The notes: generated by a model from the letters alone, not told the origin. Numbered from the stretch's first letter, positions 53,571-61,650 are shown. The stretch: DNA of 64,000 nt from an uncultured Oscillospiraceae bacterium (GCA_947632155.1 CANROF010000087.1:31369-95368), one strand, 5' to 3'. Numbers and translations are program-made.

Positions 53571-54307
53571 CCGTAAGGGCCGATGACCACATCGGCCCAT
53601 TCCCTCCGATTCGCAACCGCCCCAAATCAACGGGGGACTGCAATAATCGGAAGACGGGTCGCCGAGACGTGCCCAGGGGCATTCCCTACGGTCACGACCC
53701 CTACGGCGTTGTTTTGGGGTTTATATATTATCGGAAATGTATCAAATTGTTTGTAGGGGTCGCCGTCCCCGGCGACCCGTGCTGCGATATTGAACACGCG
53801 GCCCCGCAACGTGAAAACCTCCGATTCTGCCGTAGGGGCCGATGACCACATCGGCCCATTTCTTCCGATTCGCAACCGCCCCAAATCAACGGGGGACTGC
53901 AATAATCGGAAGACGGGTCGCCGAGACGTGCCCAGGGGCATTCCCTACGGTCACGACCCCTACGGCGTTGCTTTTGGGGTTTATATAATATCGGAGACGT
54001 ATCAAATTGTTTGTAGGGGTCGCCGTCCCCGGCGACCCGTGCTGCGATATTGAACACGCGGTCCCGCAACGCGAAAACCTCCGATTCTGCTGTACGGGCC
54101 GATGACCACATCGGCCCATTTCTTCCGATTCTCAACCGCCCCAAATCAACGGGGGACTGCAATAATCGGAAGACGGGTCGCCGAGACGTGCCCAGGGGCA
54201 TTCCCTACGGTCACGACCCCTACGGCGTTGCTTTTGGGGTTTATATAATATCGGAGACGTATCAAATTGTTTGTAGGGGTCGCCGTCCCCGGCGACCCGT
54301 GCTGCTG
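53571..54307. repeat. Three-copy tandem repeat of about 259 bp made of palindromes
   Basis: The landmark CGGGGGACTG recurs at 53631, 53890 and 54150 (spacing 259 and 260). Each unit holds GGTCGCCG..CGGCGACC and GGCCGATG..CATCGGCC palindromes with the GTAGGGG edge, and a TCGTGACCGTAGG word. Copies differ at only a few bases, so the expansion is recent. Same palindrome family as 9143-10190. Single copies of the unit begin near 53515. Confidence 0.88.
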
Positions 54308-54320
54308 CGTCATGAAAAAA

Positions 54321-54339
54321 CCCGGCCTGGGAGGCCGGG
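54321..54339 (-). terminator. Terminator of the XRE gene
   Basis: CCCGGCCT / AGGCCGGG followed by TTTTTT on the minus strand. Confidence 0.85.
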
Positions 54340-54355
54340 GGGCGAATATCGGATA

Positions 54356-54640
54356 TTATTTTTCCGCCGGGGGATTGATGATCTTGTCCGGGAACATGGC
54401 GGCGGTGATGAGGTCGGCGGGATTTACGTTCAGGGCGTCCGCGATGTTGAAAAATGTTTCCAGGGACATGCCACGGACCATGTTTGGCGCTTCAATGGCG
54501 CTGAGATGGGAGCGGCTCATATTGGCTTTCTCCGCAAGCTGCTCTTGAGACATGCCACGCACTCTGCGCAGCGCGGAAATTGCAATTCCCATTTGGATAA
54601 GCCGGTCCCTGTTGATGAGACTTATTTCTTCCTTTGCCAT
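54356..54640 (-). CDS. XRE family helix-turn-helix regulator
   Basis: 94 residues from ATG 54640 (MAKEEISLINRDRLIQ), after GGAGGTGG. HTH: ALRRVRGMSQEQLAEKANMSRSHLSAIEAPNMVRGMSLETFFNIADALNVNP. Divergent from the SLOG gene; two inverted repeats in the shared spacer are likely its operators. Confidence 0.85.
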   Translation of the reverse strand: MAKEEISLINRDRLIQMGIAISALRRVRGMSQEQLAEKANMSRSHLSAIEAPNMVRGMSLETFFNIADALNVNPADLITAAMFPDKIINPPAEK

Positions 54641-54653
54641 TACGCCGCCACCT

Positions 54654-54677
54654 CCGGAAATATTATAGTATTTCCGG
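54654..54677. promoter_or_regulatory. Inverted repeat, candidate XRE operator
   Basis: CCGGAAATA / TATTTCCGG, perfect 9-bp arms, spacer TTATAG, in the 5' region of the XRE gene. Confidence 0.5.
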
Positions 54678-54740
54678 TTTTGACGCACAGCACTTAAAAT
54701 AAAGCTGTTGACTTATTTGTAGAGCAAGATGTATTATAAT

Positions 54741-54761
54741 ATTTACAATTGCTTTGTAAAT
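54741..54761. promoter_or_regulatory. Inverted repeat between promoter and SLOG gene
   Basis: ATTTACAA / TTGTAAAT, spacer TTGCT, directly after TATAAT at 54735-54740. CAATTGC also recurs at 54746 and near 54766. Confidence 0.45.
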
Positions 54762-54797
54762 TGAACAATTGCAAAAGGGAGGAAGCAATAAGAACAT

Positions 54798-55220
54798 ATG
54801 ACAGTGACCTTTTGCGGCCACAGGGTCGTGGCGGACGAGGGGAGGGTGCGGGACTGGCTGACGGAGCGCGTTGAGGGGCTCATCGCGGAGGGGGCGGACC
54901 GGTTTTACCTCGGGGGATACGGGGACTTTGACCGGATAGCGGCCTCGGTGGTGCGGCGGCTCAAAGGGAAATACCCGCAGATCGAGTCCGTCCTGGTCCT
55001 GGCCTACCTGGGGCGGGCGGTGGACGCGGCGTTCTACGACAGGACGATGTACCCGGAGATCGAGGGCGGGCCCATGCGCTTTGCCATTTGCAAGCGGAAC
55101 AGGTGGATGGTGGAAAACAGCGACGTGCTGATCGCGTATATCCTCCTGGACAGCGGCGGCGCGGCGGACACCCGCAGGTACGCCGTGAGAAGAGGAAAGC
55201 GCGTGATAAATTATGTATGA
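54798..55220 (+). CDS. SLOG family nucleotide-binding protein (YpsA/DUF1273-like)
   Basis: 140 residues. Starts MTVTFCGHRVVADE, the FxGHR signature of this family; later FYLGGYGDFDRIAASVVRRL with the Gly-rich loop and CKRNRWMVENSDVLIAYI. Predicted Rossmann fold binding a nucleotide-derived ligand. GGGAGG upstream. Role unknown; paired with an XRE regulator. Confidence 0.8.
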   Translation: MTVTFCGHRVVADEGRVRDWLTERVEGLIAEGADRFYLGGYGDFDRIAASVVRRLKGKYPQIESVLVLAYLGRAVDAAFYDRTMYPEIEGGPMRFAICKRNRWMVENSDVLIAYILLDSGGAADTRRYAVRRGKRVINYV

Positions 55221-55226
55221 AGCAAA

Positions 55227-55261
55227 AAGCCGGCTGGGGCCACGGAGGTCCAAGCCGGCTT
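55227..55261. terminator. Shared terminator, SLOG gene and metY
   Basis: AAGCCGGCT / AGCCGGCTT with T5 on the minus strand side, between the convergent genes. Confidence 0.75.
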
Positions 55262-55309
55262 AATATGTACGATTTCCCAATAAAAGGTTATGGAGCGATC
55301 CGGCGGGAG

Positions 55310-56590
55310 TCAGACGGCGGAGAAGGCCTGGTCCAGGTCCTCTATGATGTCGTCGATGTGCTCCGTGCCGATGGAAAGGCGTATGGTGCCGGGGGTGATG
55401 CCCTGGTCGGCCAGCTCCGCGTCGTTGAGCTGGGAGTGGGTGGTGGTGGCCGGGTGGATGACCAGGGACTTCACGTCCGCCACATTTGCAAGGAGGGAGA
55501 AGATCTTCAGGCTGTCGATGAACCGGAAGGCCGCCTCCCGGCCGCCCTTGATCTCAAAGGTGAAGATGGACCCGCCGCCGTTGGGGAAGTATTTCTCATA
55601 GAGGGCGTGCTGGGGGTGGTCCGGCAGGGAGGGGTGGTTGACCTTGGTAACCTGGGGGTGATTGGCGAGATACTCCACCACCTTCTTGGTGTTCTCCGCG
55701 TGGCGCTCCAGGCGCAGGGACAGCGTTTCCACGCCCTGGAGGAGCAGGAAGGCGTTGAAGGGGGAGATGGCGGCGCCGGTGTCCCGGAGCAGTATGGCCC
55801 GGACGTAGGTGACAAAGGCCGCGTCCCCCGCGGCGTCCGCAAAGGATATGCCGTGGTAGCTGGGGTTGGGCTCCGAAATGGAGGGGAATTTGCCGGAGGC
55901 CTTCCAGTCGAAGGCGCCGCCGTCCACGATGATGCCGCCCAGGGACGTGCCGTGGCCGCCCAGGAACTTGGTGGCGGAGTGGACCACGATGTCCGCGCCG
56001 TGCTCGATGGGCCGGACGAGGTAGGGCGTGCCGAAGGTGTTGTCAATGACCAGGGGGATGCCGTGGGCGTGGGCGATGGCCGCCACGGCCTCGATGTCGG
56101 GGATGTCGGAGTTGGGGTTGCCCAGGGTTTCAATGAACACGGCCTTGGTGTTGGGCCGGATGGCGGCGGCGACCTCCTCAAGGTCGTGGATGTTCACAAA
56201 GGTCGTCTCCACGCCGTAGGGGGGCAGGGTGTGGGCCAGCAGGTTGTAGCTGCCGCCGTAGATGGTCTTTTGCGCCACGACGTGGTCGCCGGCGTGGGTC
56301 AGGGCCTCGATGGCGTAGGTGACGGCCGCCGCGCCGGAGGCCACGGCCAGGGCAGCGACGCCGCCCTCTAAGGCCGCCACGCGCTTTTCCAGCACGTCCT
56401 GGGTGGAGTTGGTGAGCCGGCCGTAGATATTCCCGGCGTCGTGGAGGTCAAAGCGGTCCGCGGCGTGCTGGCAGTTGTGGAAAACGTAGCTGGTTGTCTG
56501 ATAGATGGGCACCGCCCGGGCGTCAGAAGCGGGGTCCGCCTGCTCCTGGCCCACGTGGAGCTGAAGCGTTTCAAATCTGTAGTTGGACAT
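55310..56590 (-). CDS. metY: O-acetylhomoserine sulfhydrylase
   Basis: 426 residues. Cys/Met PLP-enzyme: [41 protein letters not shown] lysine in [17 protein letters not shown], and [10 protein letters not shown]. Length (about 426) fits MetY rather than MetB/MetC (about 380). Makes homocysteine directly from sulfide. A leader peptide lies upstream. Confidence 0.93.
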   Translation of the reverse strand: MSNYRFETLQLHVGQEQADPASDARAVPIYQTTSYVFHNCQHAADRFDLHDAGNIYGRLTNSTQDVLEKRVAALEGGVAALAVASGAAAVTYAIEALTHAGDHVVAQKTIYGGSYNLLAHTLPPYGVETTFVNIHDLEEVAAAIRPNTKAVFIETLGNPNSDIPDIEAVAAIAHAHGIPLVIDNTFGTPYLVRPIEHGADIVVHSATKFLGGHGTSLGGIIVDGGAFDWKASGKFPSISEPNPSYHGISFADAAGDAAFVTYVRAILLRDTGAAISPFNAFLLLQGVETLSLRLERHAENTKKVVEYLANHPQVTKVNHPSLPDHPQHALYEKYFPNGGGSIFTFEIKGGREAAFRFIDSLKIFSLLANVADVKSLVIHPATTTHSQLNDAELADQGITPGTIRLSIGTEHIDDIIEDLDQAFSAV

Positions 56591-56629
56591 AATAATACCT
56601 CACTTAATTTTATTCTTTTTGTTTCGATT

Positions 56630-56701
56630 TCAATAAAGCGAGGCACACATTCGTCCAAACCGGAAATTCGCCCTCAGCATTTTTATGAGCCGGAAGGTCA
56701 T
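56630..56701 (-). CDS. 23-aa leader peptide upstream of metY
   Basis: Minus strand ATG 56701, preceded by GGAGG at 8 nt. Reads MTFRLIKMLR then ANFRFGRMCASLY and TGA, 40 nt before metY. Contains three Met and one Cys, the end products of the pathway. May work as attenuator or coupling peptide; see findings. Confidence 0.5.
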   Translation of the reverse strand: MTFRLIKMLRANFRFGRMCASLY

Positions 56702-56727
56702 GACCTCAGCCTCCAAATTTGCATATT

Positions 56728-56752
56728 TGTCTACCACTTTAATAGGTTATCG
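56728..56752 (-). promoter_or_regulatory. Possible Rrf2/CymR-type operator of metY
   Basis: Minus strand GATAACCTATTAAAGTGGTAG, an imperfect ACC..GGT dyad of the AT-rich type bound by CymR/IscR-like regulators, upstream of the leader peptide. Confidence 0.3.
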
Positions 56753-56804
56753 AAATAATAACCCACGGCGGGGACAATGTCAATAGCCAAATCGACAAAA
56801 AATC

Positions 56805-56828
56805 GCCGGGAGAGGCGTTTCTCCCGGC
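56805..56828 (-). terminator. galU terminator
   Basis: GCCGGGAGA / TCTCCCGGC then GATTTTTTG on the minus strand. Confidence 0.88.
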
Positions 56829-56851
56829 AAATCGGTACTTTTTGGCAAAAT

Positions 56852-57721
56852 TCACAAATTTTTCGCCCGGTCCTTGATAAACTCCGCCAGCCAGGGGCCT
56901 GTCTGGGGGTCCCGGAGGGCGAAGTCCACCGTGGCGGCCAGGAATCCCCGGAGGTTCCCGGTGTCGTAGCGCGTGGCGTCGTAGTCCACGGCCACCATCC
57001 GGCGGGTGTGGCACAGGGTATTGAGGCCGTCGGTGAGCTGTATCTCCCCGTTGCGTCCCGGGGGCGTGGCGTCCAGGATGTCGAAGATGTCCGGCGTAAG
57101 CACGTACCGGCCCATGACGGCGAAGTTGGAGAGCTTCTCCTCCGGAGTGGGCTTCTCGTTGATGTCCAGCACGTCGTAGACCCGGTCCTCTAACTTTTGG
57201 AGCTTCGTGGAGGAGTAGGCGCCGATGGCCTCGTCGGAGACATACTGCCCGCCCACACACGGGCTGTCGTACTTCTCCGCCGCGTCGATGAGCTGCCTCA
57301 AAACGGGCTTTTCGGACATCATGATGTCGTCGCCCAGGAGCACGGCGAAGGGCTCGCCGCCGATGAAGCTGCGCGCCCGGGCGATGGCGTGGCCCAGGCC
57401 CTTCGTCTCCCGCTGGCGCACGTAGAAAAAGTTGGCCATATCCGCCACCCGGCGCAGCTCGCGGGCCTGGCACTCCTTGCCGGAGTTGATGAGCCGGTGC
57501 TCCAGCTCCGGGTAGTAGTCGAAATAGTCGTCCATGGCCTGCTTGGCGCGGTTGGTGACGATGAGGATGTCCTCGATGCCGGAGTCCACGGCCTCCTCGA
57601 TGATGTACTGGAGGACCGGCTTGTCCACCAAGGGCAGCATCTCCTTGGGCACGGTCTTTGTGGCGGGGAGCATCCGGGTGCCCAGGCCCGCCGCGGGGAT
57701 AACGGCTTTTCTAACTTTCAA
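56852..57721 (-). CDS. galU: UTP-glucose-1-phosphate uridylyltransferase
   Basis: 289 residues from TTG 57721 (MKVRKAVIPAAGLGTR), six nt after GAGGTG; the GTG at 57730 would lie on that site. Nucleotide-binding AAGLGTRMLPATKTVPKEMLPLVDKP, AVLLGDDIMM and the EIQLTDGL region. Makes UDP-glucose for envelope glycans. Confidence 0.95.
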   Translation of the reverse strand: MKVRKAVIPAAGLGTRMLPATKTVPKEMLPLVDKPVLQYIIEEAVDSGIEDILIVTNRAKQAMDDYFDYYPELEHRLINSGKECQARELRRVADMANFFYVRQRETKGLGHAIARARSFIGGEPFAVLLGDDIMMSEKPVLRQLIDAAEKYDSPCVGGQYVSDEAIGAYSSTKLQKLEDRVYDVLDINEKPTPEEKLSNFAVMGRYVLTPDIFDILDATPPGRNGEIQLTDGLNTLCHTRRMVAVDYDATRYDTGNLRGFLAATVDFALRDPQTGPWLAEFIKDRAKNL

Positions 57722-57763
57722 TGCGCTCACCTCGGAAGTAATAAAAAAGGGGAAAAATTCGTA

Positions 57764-58276
57764 TCATGCGCCGGCCCGGAGCTTCGCGGCGGCGCCGCTT
57801 TTCTGGAGGGCGCCCACCAAAATGACGCCGGGCAGGAAGCACAGAATCGCCTCGGAGAGGGATATGGATACCACGTTCACCGCGTAAATGGGCAGGAACG
57901 CCACGGTGAAGCCCGCCTCGGCCCAGGCGATGACGGCGCTGACGATGAGGCCGTTGCACACCACCGGCGGGATGGCCGCCGTCCACTTGCTGTGGCATTT
58001 GGCGGTCCAGAGCGCCGCCAAGAGCGTGGCCAGGGACCCGAAAATGAGGTCCGCCGGGCCGTACATGCTGAGAAGATTTGTGAGGAAGCACCCGGCGAAG
58101 AGCCCCCAGACCGTCTCCGGGAACAGGAACGGGAGCAGCGTCAGGGCCTCCGAGAGGCGAAACTGCACGGCGCCGAAGGCGGCGTTGAAGGTGTAGGCCA
58201 CGTAGCTCAGCGCCACGTACAGCGCCGCCGTGACGGCGGCCACGGCCAGCTTGCGGATGGGGAATTTGCTTTGCAT
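57764..58276 (-). CDS. queT: QueT family queuosine-precursor transporter (ECF S component-like)
   Basis: 170 residues, six predicted membrane segments. FRLSEALTLLPFLFPETVWGLFAGCFLTNLLS is the family core. Membrane uptake protein for a queuosine precursor. It lies 172 bases downstream of queH in the same direction, with a structured leader between. Confidence 0.85.
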   Translation of the reverse strand: MQSKFPIRKLAVAAVTAALYVALSYVAYTFNAAFGAVQFRLSEALTLLPFLFPETVWGLFAGCFLTNLLSMYGPADLIFGSLATLLAALWTAKCHSKWTAAIPPVVCNGLIVSAVIAWAEAGFTVAFLPIYAVNVVSISLSEAILCFLPGVILVGALQKSGAAAKLRAGA

Positions 58277-58303
58277 GTTAAATTGCCTCCATTTTTTAAT
58301 TTT

Positions 58304-58360
58304 AGAAGCCGCGGCAGGGACATTTTTTTACGCGGCTGGACAGGGTGTGGAAACCTGTCG
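58304..58360 (-). promoter_or_regulatory. Candidate preQ1-responsive leader of queT
   Basis: Minus strand stem GACAGG / CCTGTC around TTTCCACAC, i.e. GGTT..CACCC as in preQ1-I aptamers, followed by AGCCGCG, a TAAAAAAATG stretch and CGCGGCT, which would close a second stem around the A-rich run; then an AT-rich stretch and GGAGG. The fit to a known preQ1 class is incomplete. Confidence 0.35.
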
Positions 58361-58448
58361 GAGGTATCTTAACATATCCGGGGAGCAAAGGCAAGTATCT
58401 TAATAATGAATTAATGAAGATATTGGAATAATTTTTGCCTATGTTTCG

Positions 58449-59075
58449 TCAATGAGGCCGAATTTCGCCGCCCGGGGCGCCGGGATTTGAAAAGACGCAG
58501 CCGCAGAAGCACTGGCGGTAGAGGCCGTATTCGGCGGAGAGGCGGATGGACCGGAGATACCCGTCCCGTTTTTTGAAGTCCGAGGGCAGCCAGGAAACGC
58601 CGTACTGCGCAGCCAGGGCCTCGCCCAGCTCATTGATGAGGGCGGCGTTTTTGTGGGGGCTGACGGTGAGGGTGGTGCAAAAATAGTCGTATCCGCCGTC
58701 TTTCGCAAGCTCCGCGGCGGCGCCAAGGCGCAGCCGGAAGCACGCCCCGCACCGGGCGCCGCCCTCCCTCTCGCCCTCCAGGCCCCGGGCGGCGTCGAAA
58801 AAGGCCCGGGGGTCGTATTCGCCCCAGATGAGCCCCACGTCCTCCCGGCCAGAGAGGCGCAGGAGTTTTTCCAGCTCCCGGCCACGCTTTATATACTCCT
58901 CCTCCGGGTGGGTGTTGGGGTTATAGTAGTAGAGCGTCACGTCGAAAAAGGGGCACACCCGCTCCAGCACCGCGCTGGAGCAGGGCCCGCAGCAGGCGTG
59001 GAGCAAAAGCCGCGGACGCCGGGGGCCCAGCCCGGCGCAAAGCTCCTCAAATTCCCGGTTGAAGTCACGCTTCAC
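58449..59075 (-). CDS. queH: Epoxyqueuosine reductase QueH
   Basis: 208 residues. HACCGPCSSAVLERV (Cys28, 29, 32) and the late YRQCFCGCVFSNP, together the Cys set binding an Fe-S cluster and second iron, plus CGACFRLRL. Last step of queuosine formation on tRNA. Adjacent to queT. Confidence 0.92.
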   Translation of the reverse strand: MKRDFNREFEELCAGLGPRRPRLLLHACCGPCSSAVLERVCPFFDVTLYYYNPNTHPEEEYIKRGRELEKLLRLSGREDVGLIWGEYDPRAFFDAARGLEGEREGGARCGACFRLRLGAAAELAKDGGYDYFCTTLTVSPHKNAALINELGEALAAQYGVSWLPSDFKKRDGYLRSIRLSAEYGLYRQCFCGCVFSNPGAPGGEIRPH

Positions 59076-59157
59076 ATGACGCTGCCCCTTTCTTACACAT
59101 TTTGCACCATTTTACCCCCCGGGGGCGTCGATTTCAAGGCTTTTTTCAAAAAACTCC

Positions 59158-59185
59158 TTGACAATCGGGGAAAATCATGTATAAT
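59158..59185 (+). promoter_or_regulatory. Promoter of rpsF-ssb-rpsR
   Basis: TTGACA 59158-59163 and TATAAT 59180-59185, spacer 16. Confidence 0.85.
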
Positions 59186-59214
59186 TTAAAGGCTTGCCAG
59201 CGGCAGGCAACCTT

Positions 59215-59235
59215 GCCTTCGTTCGCCGCGAAGGC
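59215..59235 (+). promoter_or_regulatory. Leader hairpin, possible S6:S18 binding site
   Basis: GCCTTCG / CGAAGGC with loop TTCGCCG in the rpsF leader. A CCG in a hairpin loop is the core of the S6:S18 autoregulatory motif of this operon in other bacteria. Confidence 0.45.
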
Positions 59236-59261
59236 CATAAGTCCAAAAGGAGGTGCAAAAA

Positions 59262-59558
59262 ATGGCAAAAACAGTGGAAAACTATGAGCTTCTGTACATC
59301 ATCGACCCGGACCTCAATGAGGAGCAGACCGCCGCGATCGTGGAGAAGTTCAAGACCCTCATCGAGGCCAACGGCACCCTGGGCGAAGTTGAAGAGTGGG
59401 GCAAGCGGAAGCTCGCGTATCTCATCAACGACAAGCCCGAGGGCTACTACGTCCTGGTGAAGTTCCAGGCCGGCCCCGATTTCCCCGCGGAGCTGTACCG
59501 CGTTCTCGGCATCACCGAGGGCGTCATGCGCTCCCTTGTCACCGTCCAACCGGAATAA
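59262..59558 (+). CDS. rpsF: Ribosomal protein bS6
   Basis: 98 residues from ATG 59262 (MAKTVENYELLYIIDPDL), after AGGAGG. GKRKLAYLINDKPEGYYVLVKF and the VMRSLVTV strand are characteristic. Partner of bS18 in the 30S subunit. Confidence 0.96.
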   Translation: MAKTVENYELLYIIDPDLNEEQTAAIVEKFKTLIEANGTLGEVEEWGKRKLAYLINDKPEGYYVLVKFQAGPDFPAELYRVLGITEGVMRSLVTVQPE

Positions 59559-59571
59559 GGAGGGCGGCGCA

Positions 59572-60123
59572 ATGCTCAATCACATCGTGCTCATGGGGCG
59601 CCTCACCCGCGACCCGGAGCTCAGGCGCACCCAGTCGGGGACGCCGGTGGCGACCTTTTCCCTGGCCGTTGACCGGGATTTTGGCCGCAGCGAGAACGGT
59701 GAACGTCAGACTGACTTTATCGACATCGTGGCGTGGCGCGCCACCGCCGAGTTCGTCAGTAAGTATTTTACCAAGGGCCGTATGGCCGTTGTCTCCGGCC
59801 GTCTCCAGATAAGGGACTGGACCGACAAGGAGGGCAACAAGCGCCGCAGCGCCGAGGTCGTGGCCGACAACGTGTATTTCGGCGACTCCAAGCGCGACGG
59901 CGACGGCCAGGGCCAGAGCCAGGGCGGCTACAACCGCTCCTACGACTCCGCCCCCTCCGGAAGCTACGGGGGAGGCAGCCGCGACTACGGCTCCCAGGGC
60001 GGCAGCTACCAGAATCAGAGCGGCTACGGCAACCAGGGCAGCTACGGCGGCTCCAGCTACGCAAACCAGGGCGGCTCCGATTTCGCCGACCTCTCCGACG
60101 ACGACGGGGATCTGCCGTTTTAA
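59572..60123 (+). CDS. ssb: Single-stranded DNA-binding protein
   Basis: 183 residues from ATG 59572 (MLNHIVLMGRLTRDPELRRT). OB fold to residue about 110, then a Gly/Ser/Gln/Tyr-rich linker (residues 115-170), and the acidic tip DDDGDLPF that recruits replication and repair proteins. Followed at once by element copy 4. Confidence 0.96.
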   Translation: MLNHIVLMGRLTRDPELRRTQSGTPVATFSLAVDRDFGRSENGERQTDFIDIVAWRATAEFVSKYFTKGRMAVVSGRLQIRDWTDKEGNKRRSAEVVADNVYFGDSKRDGDGQGQSQGGYNRSYDSAPSGSYGGGSRDYGSQGGSYQNQSGYGNQGSYGGSSYANQGGSDFADLSDDDGDLPF

Positions 60124-60125
60124 CT

Positions 60126-60322
60126 GGCTTTGAAGCCCTGGCGGGCTTCAAATGCCAAGGGGATGCGTGCGGAAAATTTTTCTGAATTTTGCGAAATTCA
60201 GAAAAATTTTCCTGCTGTCACGCTGCGCGCGCCGCCGAAGGCGGCACACTTGCGTGACAAGAGGGATTTTTCGCGAGGCGGAGCCCCGCGAAAAATATGG
60301 ATCGTAGATTTTTTGCGACATC
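60126..60322 (+). repeat. Structured 3'-element, copy 4 (between ssb and rpsR)
   Basis: H1 TTTGAAGCCC 60129-60138 / GGGCTTCAAA 60143-60152 with outer GGC/GCC; linker AAGGGGATGCGTGCGG; H2 17-bp stem 60173-60189 / 60194-60210, loop TGCG; CTGCT; H3 outer GTCACGC 60217-60223 / GCGTGAC 60252-60258, inner GCCGCC/GGCGGC, linkers TGCGCGC and ACACTT; AAGAGGGAT; H4 TTTTTCGCG 60267-60275 / CGCGAAAAA 60287-60295; tail AGATTTTTTGCGACA. No terminator follows; transcription must pass into rpsR. Confidence 0.85.
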
Positions 60323-60361
60323 ATTCACCTTTCATAATCTTGAAGATAGGAGGTAAATTCC

Positions 60362-60616
60362 ATGACCAACGAAAAGGAAGCCCGTCCGGCGCGGCCTGCT
60401 CAGGTCCGCAAGCGCCGCAAGGTTTGCCAGTTCTGTGTTGACAAGTGCCAGCACATCGACTATAAGGACACCGTGAAGCTCCGCAGGTATCTTTCCGAGC
60501 GCAGCAAGATTCTTCCCCGCCGCGCCACCGGCACCTGCGCCATGCACCAGCGCCAGCTCACCACCGCCATCAAGCAGGCCAGGCAGATCGCGCTGCTGCC
60601 CTACGTCACGGACTGA
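60362..60616 (+). CDS. rpsR: Ribosomal protein bS18
   Basis: 84 residues; [19 protein letters not shown] and [42 protein letters not shown]. The Cys-rich type with four Cys (zinc form, C+). AGGAGG precedes the ATG. Confidence 0.96.
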   Translation: MTNEKEARPARPAQVRKRRKVCQFCVDKCQHIDYKDTVKLRRYLSERSKILPRRATGTCAMHQRQLTTAIKQARQIALLPYVTD

Positions 60617-60623
60617 AATCAGG

Positions 60624-60652
60624 AAAAGAAGGCCCTCGGGCCTTCTTTTTTT
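60624..60652 (+). terminator. Terminator of rpsF-ssb-rpsR
   Basis: GAAGGCCC / GGGCCTTC followed by T7. Confidence 0.93.
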
Positions 60653-60671
60653 GGATTATTTAAAATTTTTC

Positions 60672-60700
60672 TTGACAAACCCTCCCCCTTTTGGTATAGT
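60672..60700 (+). promoter_or_regulatory. Promoter of infC-rpmI-rplT
   Basis: TTGACA 60672-60677, 17-bp spacer, TATAGT 60695-60700. Confidence 0.85.
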
Positions 60701-60706
60701 ATACAG

Positions 60707-60846
60707 GCTAAAACAAAGCAGAAGCGGCATCGTTTCTCACCGGCTCGGGTTCCGCAGACCGGTCAACATCGCGTCATAGCCCTGGGGTCAGAGCGCGCGG
60801 ATGCCGTTTGGTATCCGTGCTTTTCATTTTTCGGAGGTGTTTTACC
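60707..60846 (+). promoter_or_regulatory. infC leader, likely L20-type control region
   Basis: About 140 nt untranslated leader with several stems (for example ACCGG..CCGGT around 60739-60763). In Firmicutes this operon is repressed through its leader by ribosomal protein bL20. I did not match the consensus base by base. Confidence 0.45.
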
Positions 60847-61365
60847 ATCGCTAACATGACTCATCAGATCAATGAGGAGATCACCGACGCCCAGGTGCGC
60901 CTGATCGGCGAGGACGGTACGCAGCTTGGCATCATGTCCGCGGAGGAGGCCCTGAAGGCCGCCGAGGCCCGGGGCATGGACCTTGTGAAAATATCCCCCA
61001 ACGCCACGCCGCCGGTGTGCCGCGTGATGGACTACGGCAAGTACCGCTTCGAGCAGACAAAGCGCGAGAAGGAGGCCCGCCGCAACCAGCACATCATCGA
61101 GATCAAGGAGATCCGCATGTCCCCCGGCATCGCCGACAACGACTTCAACGTCAAGCTCAAAAACGGCCAGAAGTTTTTGCGGGACGGCGACCGGCTCAAA
61201 GTCTCCGTGCGCTTCCGCGGCCGCGAGATGGCCCACACCTCCATCGGCGAGGACCTGCTGCTGCGCTTCGCCGCCGGCTGCGCGGACATCGCCAACCTCG
61301 ACAAGCCCCCGAAGTTAGAGGGCCGGAACATGAGCGTGTTCCTCTCCCCCAAGCCCAACAAATAA
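60847..61365 (+). CDS. infC: Translation initiation factor IF-3, AUC start
   Basis: 172 residues. HQINEEITDAQVRLIGEDGTQLG opens the N domain; the C domain has EIKEIRMSPGIADNDFNVKLKNGQKFLRDGDRLKVSVRFRGREM. Start taken at ATC 60847, because GGAGGT (60833-60838) is 8 nt away; the nearest ATG (60856) would be 17 nt away. Rare start codons are the known basis of IF-3 autoregulation in other bacteria. Confidence 0.93.
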   Translation: MANMTHQINEEITDAQVRLIGEDGTQLGIMSAEEALKAAEARGMDLVKISPNATPPVCRVMDYGKYRFEQTKREKEARRNQHIIEIKEIRMSPGIADNDFNVKLKNGQKFLRDGDRLKVSVRFRGREMAHTSIGEDLLLRFAAGCADIANLDKPPKLEGRNMSVFLSPKPNK

Positions 61366-61438
61366 ACCGTATATTGCCGCGCCAAAACGCGCGTTAATAG
61401 GCGGCTCGCCGCCAAATCAATGGAAGGAGTAACCAAAG

Positions 61439-61636
61439 ATGCCCAAGATCAAGACCCACAGCGGCGCGAAGAAGAGATTTAATCTCACCAAGACCGGCAA
61501 GGTCAAGCGCGCCCACGCATACAAGAGCCACATTCTCAACAAGAAGTCAACCAAGCGCAAGAGAGGCCTCCGCAAGGGAACCTATGCCGACGTCACCAAC
61601 GAAGCGGCGATCAAGCGCATGATCCTGTATAAATAA
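61439..61636 (+). CDS. rpmI: Ribosomal protein bL35
   Basis: 65 residues, [49 protein letters not shown] precedes the ATG. Confidence 0.97.
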   Translation: MPKIKTHSGAKKRFNLTKTGKVKRAHAYKSHILNKKSTKRKRGLRKGTYADVTNEAAIKRMILYK

Positions 61637-61650
61637 GGAGGTCACTGAAG

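Noticed and set aside
53627..54201. Nested 77-157-aa minus-strand frames in the tandem repeat
   Set aside because: They are translations of the repeated palindromes and recur with each repeat copy.
56591..56760. SAM riboswitch upstream of metY
   Set aside because: The conserved SAM-I core is absent; a short peptide frame fills the leader instead.
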